A stretch of 64,000 bases of DNA, taken from the NCBI GenBank assembly GCA_016892645.1, contig JAFEMX010000010.1, forward strand, positions 1-64,000, written 5' to 3'. Positions 9,041-17,423 of the stretch are shown here, piece after piece; within the stretch, counting starts at the first letter, position 1, and the number at the start of each line of letters is the position of its first letter. The notes under the pieces are model-generated. The model ran no database searches. It had not been told where the DNA came from and saw nothing but the letters and a program-made list of their open reading frames with translations. The position numbers and the translations under genes are program-made. This DNA is from Micrococcaceae bacterium RIT 802 (GTDB taxonomy: Bacteria; Actinomycetota; Actinomycetes; Actinomycetales; Micrococcaceae).

Positions 9041-9149
9041 TCGACCAGCGTAGGCGTGCCGTCGTGGCCGCCGCCATGGTTCGCGTCGATGCCGGACCCC
9101 CCTTAACGAAAGTCCCGGATCACCCGCCGGCCCACCCGCGCGCCAGCCC

Positions 9150-9178
9150 TCGACGAGCCTCGACGGCAGTGCTAGACA
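9150..9178 (+). promoter_or_regulatory. Candidate promoter of the LLM flavoenzyme gene
   Basis: tcgacg (9150-9155), 17-bp spacer, tagaca (9173-9178). The -10 ends six bases before ATG 9185, so the transcript would have almost no leader. Partial match only. Confidence 0.35.
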
Positions 9179-9184
9179 GGGGAA

Positions 9185-10165
9185 ATGGCGACTCTTGGAT
9201 TTCATGCCTCGCATGAGCAAATCGCCCCGGCCCAGTTGCTGCGCGATGTCCAGCTCGCCGATGCGGCCGGGTTCACCGCCGCGATGTGCTCGGACCACTT
9301 CACGCCGTGGTCCCACGCCCAGGGCCATTCGGGGTTCGCGTGGTCGTGGTTGGGTGCAGCGCTGGCCACGACGAACCTGACCTTCGGAACCGTGACGGCT
9401 CCCGGGCAGCGTTACCATCCGGCGGTCATCGCCCAGGCGGCGGCGACGCTCGCCAGCATGTTTCCGGATCGGTTCTGGCTCGCGCAGGGAAGCGGGGAAT
9501 TCCTCAACGAAAGCATCACCGGCGACCCGTGGCCGCCCAAGGAGGACCGGCAGCTCCGGCTGGAGGAATGCGTCGATGCCATTCGTGCCCTCCTGGCCGG
9601 TGACGAAGTCAACCACCGGGGCAAGGTCCAGATACGCGGAGCCCGGCTCTGGGACCTGCCCTCGCCGGCCCCGCCGCTGATGGCCCCGGCCATCTCTCCC
9701 GAAACCGCCGCGCAGTCTGCCGGCTGGGCCGACGGCATCATCACGGTCAACCAGCCTCACGAACGCCTGCGACAGCTGCCCGGGGCGTACCGCGACAATG
9801 GCGGGCGCGGGCCGGCACTCCTCCAGGTGCACTTGAGCTGGGCGGCGACGGAGGCCGAAGCCATGGAGTTGGCCATGGACCAGTGGCGCGACAACGTCTT
9901 CCAGCCGCCGATTCCTGCGGACCTTCCCACCATCGAGCATTTCGAGGCCGTCGGCCGGGCGACCACGCCGGAATTGATCCGCCAAGCGGTGCTGGTTTCC
10001 TCCGACACGTCGGAGCATGCGCAGTGGCTCCACGAATTCGCCGAACTGGGCTTCGACTTCCTCTACCTGCACCACGTCGGCCAAGAGCAAAGCGCCTTCA
10101 TCGATGCCTTCGCCGACTCGGTGTTGCCGCTCTTCCCGGGTGAGCCACCTGCGGTGCCTCGTTGA
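9185..10165 (+). CDS. LLM-class flavin-dependent oxidoreductase (luciferase-like TIM barrel)
   Basis: 326 aa bacterial-luciferase-like monooxygenase fold. Resembles the F420/FMN LLM subgroup with SDHFTPWSHAQGHSG near residue 36, WLAQGSGEFLNE near 98 and EDRQLRLEECVDAIR. The subgroup I recall is predicted to use FMN rather than F420, but the cofactor cannot be read from the sequence. No operon partner; the substrate is unknown. Confidence 0.82.
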   Translation: MATLGFHASHEQIAPAQLLRDVQLADAAGFTAAMCSDHFTPWSHAQGHSGFAWSWLGAALATTNLTFGTVTAPGQRYHPAVIAQAAATLASMFPDRFWLAQGSGEFLNESITGDPWPPKEDRQLRLEECVDAIRALLAGDEVNHRGKVQIRGARLWDLPSPAPPLMAPAISPETAAQSAGWADGIITVNQPHERLRQLPGAYRDNGGRGPALLQVHLSWAATEAEAMELAMDQWRDNVFQPPIPADLPTIEHFEAVGRATTPELIRQAVLVSSDTSEHAQWLHEFAELGFDFLYLHHVGQEQSAFIDAFADSVLPLFPGEPPAVPR

Positions 10166-10319
10166 ATCCACCCGAGTTGCCAAGGTCTCAACTCGTTTAT
10201 AGGCTGAAGTCGGTTCAGCAGCGGGCCACCGGATCCCTGTTTGGAGCGCCTCATGCAACTTCTGCTTCCGCACCCTGCCCGCACATCGCGAATCCCACAC
10301 GTTGATTCTTCGGTCGGTT

Positions 10320-10349
10320 CTGACCGTCGGCCCGGGGACGCGGTAGCTT
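10320..10349 (+). promoter_or_regulatory. Candidate promoter giving a leaderless GNAT transcript
   Basis: ctgacc (10320-10325), 18-bp spacer, tagctt (10344-10349), six bases before ATG 10356. No ribosome site precedes this ATG, which fits leaderless translation. Confidence 0.35.
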
Positions 10350-10355
10350 AGTCCC

Positions 10356-10856
10356 ATGCCGATCGTTGTCGAAAACAACCGCGACCAGTTCCAATACCAG
10401 ATCTTCAAGGCCGGGGACCTGGCCGGCTTCGTGCAGTACAGGATGTCCGGTACCGAGATGTGGGTCTTGTTCACCTCCATGAAGCGCCGGTTCAAGTCTG
10501 CCGTGCTTGCCGACATCCTCATGCACCATGTCCTCACGGATGCACATACCAGCCGCCTTGCCGTCTTGCCGTTCTGCCCGGCCGTGCGAACCTTCATCGC
10601 CGAGCATCCAGAATTCGCGAACCTGGTCTCCGCCGAATGGCACGGCCGCATCCCTTTCCCTCCCGACCACAAACTGGAGGAGGGGCAAAAGATCCCGCTC
10701 GATTTCGTCCGCCTCACCGGATCCCGCAGGTCCCGATTGCACGAAACGACCCTTGAATCCGACGACGTTGCCCACTACATCGGGGCCGAAGCAGTCGGTT
10801 CGCCCGATACCGGCGCACCGGTGCAAGGCGTGGCCGCCGAACCAGCGGAGGGATAG
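10356..10856 (+). CDS. GNAT-like N-acetyltransferase (YidJ/COG2388 type)
   Basis: 166 aa. Residues about 1-95 fit the minimal GNAT family: a short strand-rich start, then the segment leading to LAVLPFCPAVRTFIAEHPEF, which matches the family's 'CP-aaYi-rHPE' signature. The loop that normally carries RG-G for acetyl-CoA is degenerate (MKRRFKSAVLADILM), so activity is uncertain. The C-terminal 70 residues are polar and unassigned. Substrate unknown. Confidence 0.7.
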   Translation: MPIVVENNRDQFQYQIFKAGDLAGFVQYRMSGTEMWVLFTSMKRRFKSAVLADILMHHVLTDAHTSRLAVLPFCPAVRTFIAEHPEFANLVSAEWHGRIPFPPDHKLEEGQKIPLDFVRLTGSRRSRLHETTLESDDVAHYIGAEAVGSPDTGAPVQGVAAEPAEG

Positions 10857-10952
10857 CCTGACAACCCGTGGTGGTGCGCCATGGCGGGGAGGCGGACCCC
10901 ACATCCAACAGGATTTCGGCCGAACCACACGGAACGGCCCTTGGGAGGAATC

Positions 10953-11693
10953 GTGGAAAGCGAAGAGCAGGTCAACTCCGAGAACGTTGCCGAATACTTG
11001 CAGAAGCTCGTCCTCGACAGCGAACAGGCCCATGAGTTCCTGGGCCAGCTGGCAGTACATGCCGCGGAGTCCCTCTCCCGCCATGGCACCACCATCCACT
11101 GCGGGGTGACACTCCTGCGGCAGCGTCGGGCCGCAACGGCCGCCAGCAGCAGCCCGAAGGCCAAGCGCATGAATGAGGTGCAGTACAGATACGACGAGGG
11201 CCCGTGCCTCAGCGCGGCACGCATCGGTCAGGTGTTCCACGTACCAGATCTGGTACGCGAAACCCGCTGGCCCGAGTACCTCCACGAGATCCAGGACACT
11301 GGGGTGGGCTCGATCCTCGCCGTTCCCTTCGATCTGTCGGGTGAGGCCCTGGGCGCCCTGAACCTCTACGCCGAAGAAGCCCAGGCCTTCGACGAGGACA
11401 CCCGGACCCTAGCCGCAGCCTATGCCTCCCAGGCCAGCAACAGCCTGCGCCTGGCCGTGCGCATCACCCATTTGGCGGACACCATGGACGACCTCAAATC
11501 GGCGCTGGCTTCGCGGACCGGGATCGACGTCGCCGTCGGCATCGTCATGGCGCAGAACCGCTGCACCCAGGACGAAGCGTTCGCGATCCTCCAACGGGCA
11601 TCGAACACGCGCAACGTCAAGCTCCGGGATGTGGCGACACGGCTGGTGGATTCGGTCTCCCCCGGAGACGTGGAAACCCACTTCGACGGGTGA
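10953..11693 (+). CDS. GAF-ANTAR domain transcription antitermination regulator
   Basis: 246 aa. A GAF sensor domain (about 45-160) with EGPCLSAARIGQVFHVPD and a C-terminal ANTAR RNA-binding domain (about 175-240) with GIDVAVGIVMAQNRCTQDEAF. ANTAR proteins bind paired hairpins in nascent RNA and prevent termination. GTG 10953 is chosen because ggagg sits four bases upstream; an ATG at 10881 lacks a ribosome site. The gene lies directly before a nitrate-reductase-like gene, an arrangement reminiscent of NasR control of nas operons; regulation of the neighbour is inferred. Confidence 0.87.
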   Translation: MESEEQVNSENVAEYLQKLVLDSEQAHEFLGQLAVHAAESLSRHGTTIHCGVTLLRQRRAATAASSSPKAKRMNEVQYRYDEGPCLSAARIGQVFHVPDLVRETRWPEYLHEIQDTGVGSILAVPFDLSGEALGALNLYAEEAQAFDEDTRTLAAAYASQASNSLRLAVRITHLADTMDDLKSALASRTGIDVAVGIVMAQNRCTQDEAFAILQRASNTRNVKLRDVATRLVDSVSPGDVETHFDG

Positions 11694-11716
11694 TCAGCTC
11701 CCCGCCACATAGTCCC

Positions 11717-11764
11717 TTGACTTCGCCGCCATGGCGACGCACGTTGGCATAGTCGACGCCAACG
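11717..11764 (+). promoter_or_regulatory. Two consecutive hairpins in the leader of the molybdoenzyme gene
   Basis: In the 86-base gap after the GAF-ANTAR gene, hairpin 1 is tcgcc-gccat-ggcga (11723-11737). Hairpin 2 is cgttggc, nine-base loop atagtcgac, gccaacg (11742-11764), ending five bases before the ribosome site gggagg. A ttgact lies at 11717. Paired hairpins are what ANTAR proteins bind, but the loops here are five and nine bases, not clean hexaloops, so this is a candidate only. Confidence 0.35.
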
Positions 11765-11779
11765 CCCCGGGAGGCAACC

Positions 11780-14221
11780 ATGACTGATCGCATTGCCCAG
11801 ATCTGGGGCACGAGGACCCCCTACGCGCAGGGTGCGAGATGGCCCGCCCGGGTGGACCAGGCCCTCGCCGAAGGCGTCGGCGAGGACGACGTCGATGCCT
11901 GGGTCCAATCCGCCTGCTTGCTGTGTAGCAACGGCTGTGCCTGTGACATCGCCGTCAAGGACGGTGCCATGGTCGGCATCCGCGGCCGCGCGGACGACAC
12001 TGTCAACCACGGGCGGCTCGGTCCCAAGGGACTGTTCGCCAGTTGGCAGGGCATGTCCAACAAGGACCGGCTGACCACCCCGCTCATCCGCGAAAACGGC
12101 GTCCTGGTGGAAACGAGCTGGGACACCGCCATGGGGCGCATCGTCGAGCGGAGCCGGCAGTTGCTCGAGGAAACCGGCCCCCTGTCGCACGGTTTCCACA
12201 CCAGCGGCCAGCTCTTCCTGGAGGAGTACTACGCCCTGGGTGTGATCGGCAAGGCCGGTCTGGGCACCCCGCACATGGATGGGAACACCCGGTTGTGCAC
12301 TGCCACCGCGGCGGCAGCCTTGAAGGAGTCTTTCGGTTCCGACGGCCAACCGGGGACGTATGAGGACATCGACGACTGCGACGCGATGTTCCTCTTCGGG
12401 CACAACATGGCCGAAACCCAGACAGTGCTGTGGTCGCGCGTCCTGGACCGGATCGAGGGTCCGGACCGGCCGCTGCTGGTCTGCGTGGACCCGCGCGAGA
12501 CCGAGGTCGCCCGTCATGCCGACGTGCACCTGGCCATACGCCCGGGCACGAACCTGGCCCTCATGCACGGGCTCGTGCGCGAGGTGCTCGAGCACGGGTG
12601 GATCGATGACAGCTTCATTGCCGAGCACACGATCCGGCTCGAGGACGTGCGGGCCGCCGTCGAGCCGTGGACGCCCGAAGCCGTGGCCGAGACCTGCGGT
12701 GTCCCCGCGGCGGACGTCCGCCGAGCCGCGGAGATCTTCGGCACCGCCGATCGGGTGCTCTCCACGGTCCTCCAGGGCTTCTACCAGTCCTGGCAGGCAA
12801 CTGCCGCATCCTGCGCGGTGAACAACCTGCACCTGCTGCGTGGCCTGATCGGCAAACCGGGCTGTGGAGTCCTGCAGATGAACGGGCAGCCCACCGCGCA
12901 GAACACGCGGGAATGCGGAGCCGACGGCGACCTGCCCGGTTTCCGGAACTGGGAGAACCCCGAACACATCCGGCAACTGGCCGAACTATGGGGCGTCGAC
13001 GAGCTCAAGATCCCGCATTGGGCTCCCCCCACGCATGCCATGCAGGTCTTCAGGTACGCCGAACAGGGTTCCATCCGGCTCCTCTGGGTCTCCGGGACGA
13101 ACCCCGCCGTCTCCATGCCCGAGCTGCCCCGCATCCGCAAGATCCTCGCCGACACCTTCCTGGTCGTCCAGGACCTGTACCTCACCGAGACGGCAGCACT
13201 GGCCGACGTCGTCCTCCCCGCTGCGGGGTGGGGCGAGAAGACCGGTACCTTCACCAACATCAACCGCACCGTGCACCTCTCCCGCCAGGCCGTGGAGCCA
13301 CCGGGGCAGGCACGCAGCGACCTGGACATCTTCCTGGATTACGCCCGCCGCATGGACTTCCGCCGCAACGACGGATCACCGCTGCTGGACTGGTCGGGTC
13401 CCGAAGACGCCTACGCGGCCTGGCAGGAATGCACCCGGGGCCGGCTCTGCGACTACACGGGAATCAGCTGGACCAAGCTCGAGGGCAACGGCGTCCAATG
13501 GCCGTGCAACGACAAGGCACCGGAGGGGACCGAGCGCCTGTACACCGACGCCGTCTTCCCCACGGACCTGGACCGGTGCGAGACCTACGGACACGACCTG
13601 CTCACCGGGGCAACGGTCGGCCCCACGCCCTACAAGGCCATGGCTCCGCAGGGGCGGGCCATCTTCAAGACCGCTCCCTACTCACCGCCACCTGAAGAGC
13701 CCAGCGAGGACTTTCCGCTGCGCTTCACCACCGGGCGGACGGCATACCACTTCCATACCCGGACCAAGACCGGGCGCTCGCGTCCGCTCAACGACGCGGC
13801 TCCCGGGGCCTGGGTTGAAGTGTCCCCGGCAGACGCCCGGGCCCATGGGATCTCCGAGGGCGATCTGGTGGACGTGACCTCGGCACGAGGACGCATCCAG
13901 GTGCCGGTCCGGGTCTCCGACATCGCCGAGGGGACGGTTTTTGCGCCGTTCCACTATGGATACTGGGACCAGCCCGACGGCGCCGAGCCACGCGCGGCCA
14001 ACGAACTGACGCTGACCGAATGGGATCCGGTGTCCAAGCAGCCGATCTACAAGAATGCCGCCGTCCGCATCGGCCGGGTGGCCGCATCCACCGGGCCGTC
14101 CCCTGCCCCCACGACGACCGCATCCCGCCCGGCCCGCGGCACCGGCGCGGGAATCGAGCCAACCACCGGAGGCCCGGCCGGACAAGCGAGTGAAACCGTA
14201 CTGGAACCGGAGGAATCATGA
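11780..14221 (+). CDS. Molybdopterin oxidoreductase, assimilatory nitrate reductase-like
   Basis: 813 aa DMSO-reductase-family enzyme using Mo-bis-MGD. An N-terminal Fe-S motif has Cys46, Cys49, Cys53 (and Cys55). The probable Mo ligand is Cys173 in NTRLCTATAAAALKESFG, the pattern of Nap/NasC nitrate reductases. The C-terminal MGD-binding domain begins near FRFTTGRTAYHFHTR. Odd: the fourth cluster cysteine, expected at about residue 81, is Gly (GRLGPKGLF), so a normal [4Fe-4S] needs another ligand. A disordered 45-residue tail replaces any [2Fe-2S] BFD domain. No nitrite reductase or electron-donor gene is adjacent. Nitrate or formate-type chemistry are both conceivable; the first is favoured. 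Confidence 0.82.
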   Translation: MTDRIAQIWGTRTPYAQGARWPARVDQALAEGVGEDDVDAWVQSACLLCSNGCACDIAVKDGAMVGIRGRADDTVNHGRLGPKGLFASWQGMSNKDRLTTPLIRENGVLVETSWDTAMGRIVERSRQLLEETGPLSHGFHTSGQLFLEEYYALGVIGKAGLGTPHMDGNTRLCTATAAAALKESFGSDGQPGTYEDIDDCDAMFLFGHNMAETQTVLWSRVLDRIEGPDRPLLVCVDPRETEVARHADVHLAIRPGTNLALMHGLVREVLEHGWIDDSFIAEHTIRLEDVRAAVEPWTPEAVAETCGVPAADVRRAAEIFGTADRVLSTVLQGFYQSWQATAASCAVNNLHLLRGLIGKPGCGVLQMNGQPTAQNTRECGADGDLPGFRNWENPEHIRQLAELWGVDELKIPHWAPPTHAMQVFRYAEQGSIRLLWVSGTNPAVSMPELPRIRKILADTFLVVQDLYLTETAALADVVLPAAGWGEKTGTFTNINRTVHLSRQAVEPPGQARSDLDIFLDYARRMDFRRNDGSPLLDWSGPEDAYAAWQECTRGRLCDYTGISWTKLEGNGVQWPCNDKAPEGTERLYTDAVFPTDLDRCETYGHDLLTGATVGPTPYKAMAPQGRAIFKTAPYSPPPEEPSEDFPLRFTTGRTAYHFHTRTKTGRSRPLNDAAPGAWVEVSPADARAHGISEGDLVDVTSARGRIQVPVRVSDIAEGTVFAPFHYGYWDQPDGAEPRAANELTLTEWDPVSKQPIYKNAAVRIGRVAASTGPSPAPTTTASRPARGTGAGIEPTTGGPAGQASETVLEPEES

Positions 14222-14679
14222 AACTCCCCGTCTATCTGGCCCTGATCGAGCGCTCCGAGGAAACGCTGGCCGCGTCGTACCGGGTGGTCTCCGAGGGCCA
14301 CGCGGCCGAGCCCGATGTGCACTTCCTGCTCCAGACCCTGGCCAGCCAGTGCGACAAGCACCGCCGCATCCTGGCCCCCGTGCTCGAACGGCACCAGCTC
14401 AGCGACGAATCGGACGTTCCAGAATCCCTGCACCACGAGGGCCTCTCCAGCACCCGCTCCGGGCCGCTCGGACTCCTCCGGGACCTCCAGGACCTCTACC
14501 TGGCGGCGAGCCTGGTCGACATCACCTGGACCATGCTCTTGCAGGCGGGCCAGGGACTGGCAGACCGCGATCTCATCGAGGCAGTCCAGCAATGCGACGG
14601 CGAGACGTCGACCCAGTTGGGTTGGCTGCGGACCCGGATGAAGCAGGCTGCACCGCAGGCGCTGATCGCCGCGGGGTGA
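14218..14679 (+). CDS. Helical protein coupled to the molybdoenzyme, unknown function
   Basis: 153 aa, almost entirely helical by composition. His and Asp/Glu residues are spread along the chain (for example CDKHRRILAPVLERHQL). Start and stop overlap with the molybdoenzyme (ATGA), which implies stoichiometric co-translation. It could be a dedicated chaperone or a ferritin-like helical bundle; neither is demonstrated by a motif I can see. Confidence 0.7.
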   Translation: MKLPVYLALIERSEETLAASYRVVSEGHAAEPDVHFLLQTLASQCDKHRRILAPVLERHQLSDESDVPESLHHEGLSSTRSGPLGLLRDLQDLYLAASLVDITWTMLLQAGQGLADRDLIEAVQQCDGETSTQLGWLRTRMKQAAPQALIAAG

Positions 14680-14695
14680 ACCGCGCACCAAATCA

Positions 14696-14724
14696 TTGAC
14701 CTGTCCTATGGCGCGGTGTTGACT
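14696..14724 (+). promoter_or_regulatory. Candidate sigma-A-type promoter
   Basis: ttgacc (14696-14701), 17-bp spacer, ttgact (14719-14724) in the 74-bp gap before the Pro-rich gene at 14754. Good -35, weak -10. Confidence 0.35.
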
Positions 14725-14753
14725 GCAGCCAAGACGTCCACTGGAGGAGCACC

Positions 14754-15059
14754 ATGACCATCGACGAACCGCTATCCACCACCACGGCCTCGATCCCCGC
14801 AGATCCGGGGTTTGACCCACCCGGCCAGCCACGTCCGGACTCCCCCACGGATCCGACGCAGCCTCCCACGTCCCCGCCTACGGAACCGCAGCCCAGTCCG
14901 AGCACCGTTCCCACGACGGACCCGCCGGCGTCCCCGGAGCCGCCTGCCGAGCCGTGGCCGGAACCGGCCATCGACCCGATCGAGGTCCCCCCGGAGCCGG
15001 AAACGGATCCGCGCCGCGAGGAGTCGGGGCGGAGGGATCGGCCGGTGGACACGCGGTGA
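14754..15059 (+). CDS. Pro/Thr/Glu-rich low-complexity protein
   Basis: 101 aa, about one third Pro with many Thr, Ser, Asp and Glu; almost no hydrophobic residues, so predicted disordered. A ribosome site (ggagg) at 14742-14746 precedes ATG 14754. No signal peptide. Codon third positions are GC-rich as in neighbouring genes, which supports a real gene, but no family is recognised. Coupled to the next gene by GTGA. Confidence 0.55.
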   Translation: MTIDEPLSTTTASIPADPGFDPPGQPRPDSPTDPTQPPTSPPTEPQPSPSTVPTTDPPASPEPPAEPWPEPAIDPIEVPPEPETDPRREESGRRDRPVDTR

Positions 15060-15328
15060 CCGGACGACGCCGGACGCCGCTGCAGCGGGCGGAATCGCGC
15101 CATGCCGCCGAACCGGACCAGGACACCGACGAGTTCCGGAACATGATGCGCCGCCGGCAGGATGCCGAGGAGAAATTGAAACGGCACCTGGAGGGCGAAC
15201 GCGACGGCCGGCCGATCCCCGTGGAGGAGACGCCGGAGCATGACTCCGGTTCGGCTCCCCCGGCTGCCGGAGGTTCCGAGGCGTCCGGCGACACGAAGCC
15301 AGGGCAGTCGAAGGACGCCGACGAGTAG
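15056..15328 (+). CDS. Small charged protein, unknown function
   Basis: 90 aa beginning at GTG 15056 overlapping the previous stop. The middle segment (RNMMRRRQDAEEKLKRHLEG) is a strongly charged helix; the ends are Gly/Ser/Pro-rich and probably disordered. No family recognised. Located between the Pro-rich gene and cardiolipin synthase. Confidence 0.5.
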   Translation: MTGRRRTPLQRAESRHAAEPDQDTDEFRNMMRRRQDAEEKLKRHLEGERDGRPIPVEETPEHDSGSAPPAAGGSEASGDTKPGQSKDADE

Positions 15329-15472
15329 TACGCTGCATGAACGACGGGCTTCCAGCCGTGCCACGGCCCTTGCGCCCCCGGTAGAGGAGTCCCGTGTGCG
15401 GTTGCGGCAACACAAGAGGCGAGGCCAAGCCACGGTCCGCGGTGCAGCGGGCGCCCCCACCGGCATCGCCCC

Positions 15473-16936
15473 ATGACGGCCCTCGAGAGCGTCGATCACG
15501 TGGCCCTGCTGCTGGTCGCCGTGCACGCCATCGTGGGAACGGTCGCCATTGTGCTGATCTCGGCGAACCGGCGGCCTTCCGCTGCCATCGCCTGGCTGCT
15601 AGCCATCATCTTCGTCCCGTATCTCGGCGCGATCCTGTTCTTCCTCATCGGGCTTAGCCGGTTGCCCCGTGCGCGTCGGGACAAGCAACGCCAGGTCAAC
15701 GCGCTCGTCTTGGAGCGCACGCGCGGACTGCATTCGCTCAGCAACGCGACACAGTGGCCTCCGTGGCTGCGTTCGATCGTCGCCCTGAACGAGCGGCTCG
15801 GTGCCCTCCCCATGGTCGGTGGCAACCGCATCGAGATCATCGACGACTACAACGGTTGCTTCGACGCTATGATCCTGGACATCGACATGGCCCGGGACAG
15901 CGTGCACGTGGAGTTCTACATCCTGGTTCACGACGACGCCACCACGGGTTTCTTCTCGGCGCTCGAGCGCGCCGTCGCCCGCGGGGTGAAGGTCCGCGTC
16001 CTCGCGGACCACGTCACGGGCTTCATGAACGCCGGACGGAAGGAGACGCTGCGGACGCTGGAGCGGATGGGCGCCGAATTCCATGCCATGCTCCCGCTGC
16101 GGCCGCTGCGCGGCCAGTGGCAGCGCCCGGACCTGCGAAACCACCGCAAGATGGTCCTGGTGGACGGAAGGATCGGCTTCACCGGTTCGCAGAACCTGAT
16201 CGATGCCAGTTACAACAAGGCCAAGAACCTCCGGCTCGGGCTGCACTGGCACGAGTTGATGATCAGGATCGAGGGGCCGGCGGTGCGCGAACTCGCCGCC
16301 GTCTTCGCCGCGGACTGGTATAGCGAAACCGACGAACTGCTGCCGCTGGACACCACTCCGGTTGTTCTTCCGGAACACCCGGGATTGCTGGATGCCCAGG
16401 TGCTGCCCAGCGGGCCGAGCTTCGACAACGACAACAACCTCAAGCTCTACGTCGCGCTGATCCACAAGGCCGAGCACCGGATCAGCATCACCAGCCCCTA
16501 CTTCGTGCCCGAGGAATCCACGTTGCTGGCCATCATCACCGCGGCCGCCCGTGGCTTGGACGTGGAGCTGTTCGTCTCGGAGGTCGGAGACCAGAAGCTG
16601 GTGTACCACGCGCAGCGCTCCTACTACGAGGCACTCTTGCGTGCCGGCGTGCGGATCCATCTCTATTCGTCCCCGACGGTGCTCCACGCCAAGCATTTCA
16701 CCATCGATGACGACATCGCGGTCATCGGTTCCAGCAACATGGATATCCGGTCGTTCAGCCTCAACATGGAGGTTTCGGTGATGATCCAGGGACGGGATTT
16801 CGTCCGTTCCGTCAGGCGCATCGAAGACGGCTACCGGGCGATGAGCAGGGAACTGGTGTTGGATGACTGGACGGGGCGCCCGGTCTCCGAGAAGATCCGC
16901 GACAACCTGGCCCGGCTGACCTCATCGCTGCAATAA
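15473..16936 (+). CDS. cls: Cardiolipin synthase (phospholipase D superfamily)
   Basis: 487 aa, the normal length for Cls. Two N-terminal membrane helices (about 7-60) are followed by two PLD catalytic motifs: HRKMVLVDGRIGFTGSQN and LHAKHFTIDDDIAVIGSSN. Joins phosphatidylglycerol molecules to cardiolipin at the membrane. ATG 15473; no close operon partner. Confidence 0.93.
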   Translation: MTALESVDHVALLLVAVHAIVGTVAIVLISANRRPSAAIAWLLAIIFVPYLGAILFFLIGLSRLPRARRDKQRQVNALVLERTRGLHSLSNATQWPPWLRSIVALNERLGALPMVGGNRIEIIDDYNGCFDAMILDIDMARDSVHVEFYILVHDDATTGFFSALERAVARGVKVRVLADHVTGFMNAGRKETLRTLERMGAEFHAMLPLRPLRGQWQRPDLRNHRKMVLVDGRIGFTGSQNLIDASYNKAKNLRLGLHWHELMIRIEGPAVRELAAVFAADWYSETDELLPLDTTPVVLPEHPGLLDAQVLPSGPSFDNDNNLKLYVALIHKAEHRISITSPYFVPEESTLLAIITAAARGLDVELFVSEVGDQKLVYHAQRSYYEALLRAGVRIHLYSSPTVLHAKHFTIDDDIAVIGSSNMDIRSFSLNMEVSVMIQGRDFVRSVRRIEDGYRAMSRELVLDDWTGRPVSEKIRDNLARLTSSLQ

Positions 16937-16967
16937 CCCGGCAGCCGGCAGCGGTCGCCGGCGTCGA

Positions 16968-17327
16968 TTAGTCAGCGCAGAGGCAGAAGGGATGTCCGAC
17001 CGGGTCCAGGAAGACGCGGAAGGACGTTCCGGGCTGTTCGCCCGCAAGCTGCCCGCCGACGGCGAGTACCCGGGCCTGCCCCTCGTCGAGGTCCTGGACC
17101 ATCAGGTCAAGGTGCATCTGCTGGGGCACCGCCTGCCCCGGCCATTGGGGTTCGCGGTAGTCCTCGACCCGCTGGAACGAGATCACGGCCGACCTGTCAT
17201 CCGGACGGAGGTCCACCCAGTCGCCCTCCCCGTCGACGCTCCAGCCCAGGATCTGGCCATAGAAGCCGGCGAGGGCTGCGGGGTCGGGGCAGTCGATGAC
17301 GGTTCTCGGAGAGTGTGCACTAGCCAT
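16968..17327 (-). CDS. VOC/glyoxalase-like protein, tandem copy A
   Basis: 119 aa single vicinal-oxygen-chelate module, starting near PRTVIDCPDPAALAGFYG and ending FLDPVGHPFCLC. The VOC fold binds a metal and is used by glyoxalases, dioxygenases and resistance proteins; the activity here is unknown. Clearly paralogous to the gene at 17424-17783 (same ends, same length). Confidence 0.8.
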   Translation of the reverse strand: MASAHSPRTVIDCPDPAALAGFYGQILGWSVDGEGDWVDLRPDDRSAVISFQRVEDYREPQWPGQAVPQQMHLDLMVQDLDEGQARVLAVGGQLAGEQPGTSFRVFLDPVGHPFCLCAD

Positions 17328-17423
17328 GTCTGCACGGTACGCCGGGGCCCATCGCGGGCGGAAGGGTTGCCGTCCCCTCGCGGGAACCGGTGTGAAGCGC
17401 GCCGTACGCCGGTGGCCGCCGGG

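Noticed and set aside
9041-10717. Upstream part of a long minus-strand frame continuous with the membrane protein
   Set aside because: Antisense to the LLM flavoenzyme and GNAT genes. Real start taken as ATG 9040.
11420-12976. Minus-strand frame of 518 codons opposite the GAF-ANTAR and molybdoenzyme genes
   Set aside because: No family similarity; antisense to two recognised genes.
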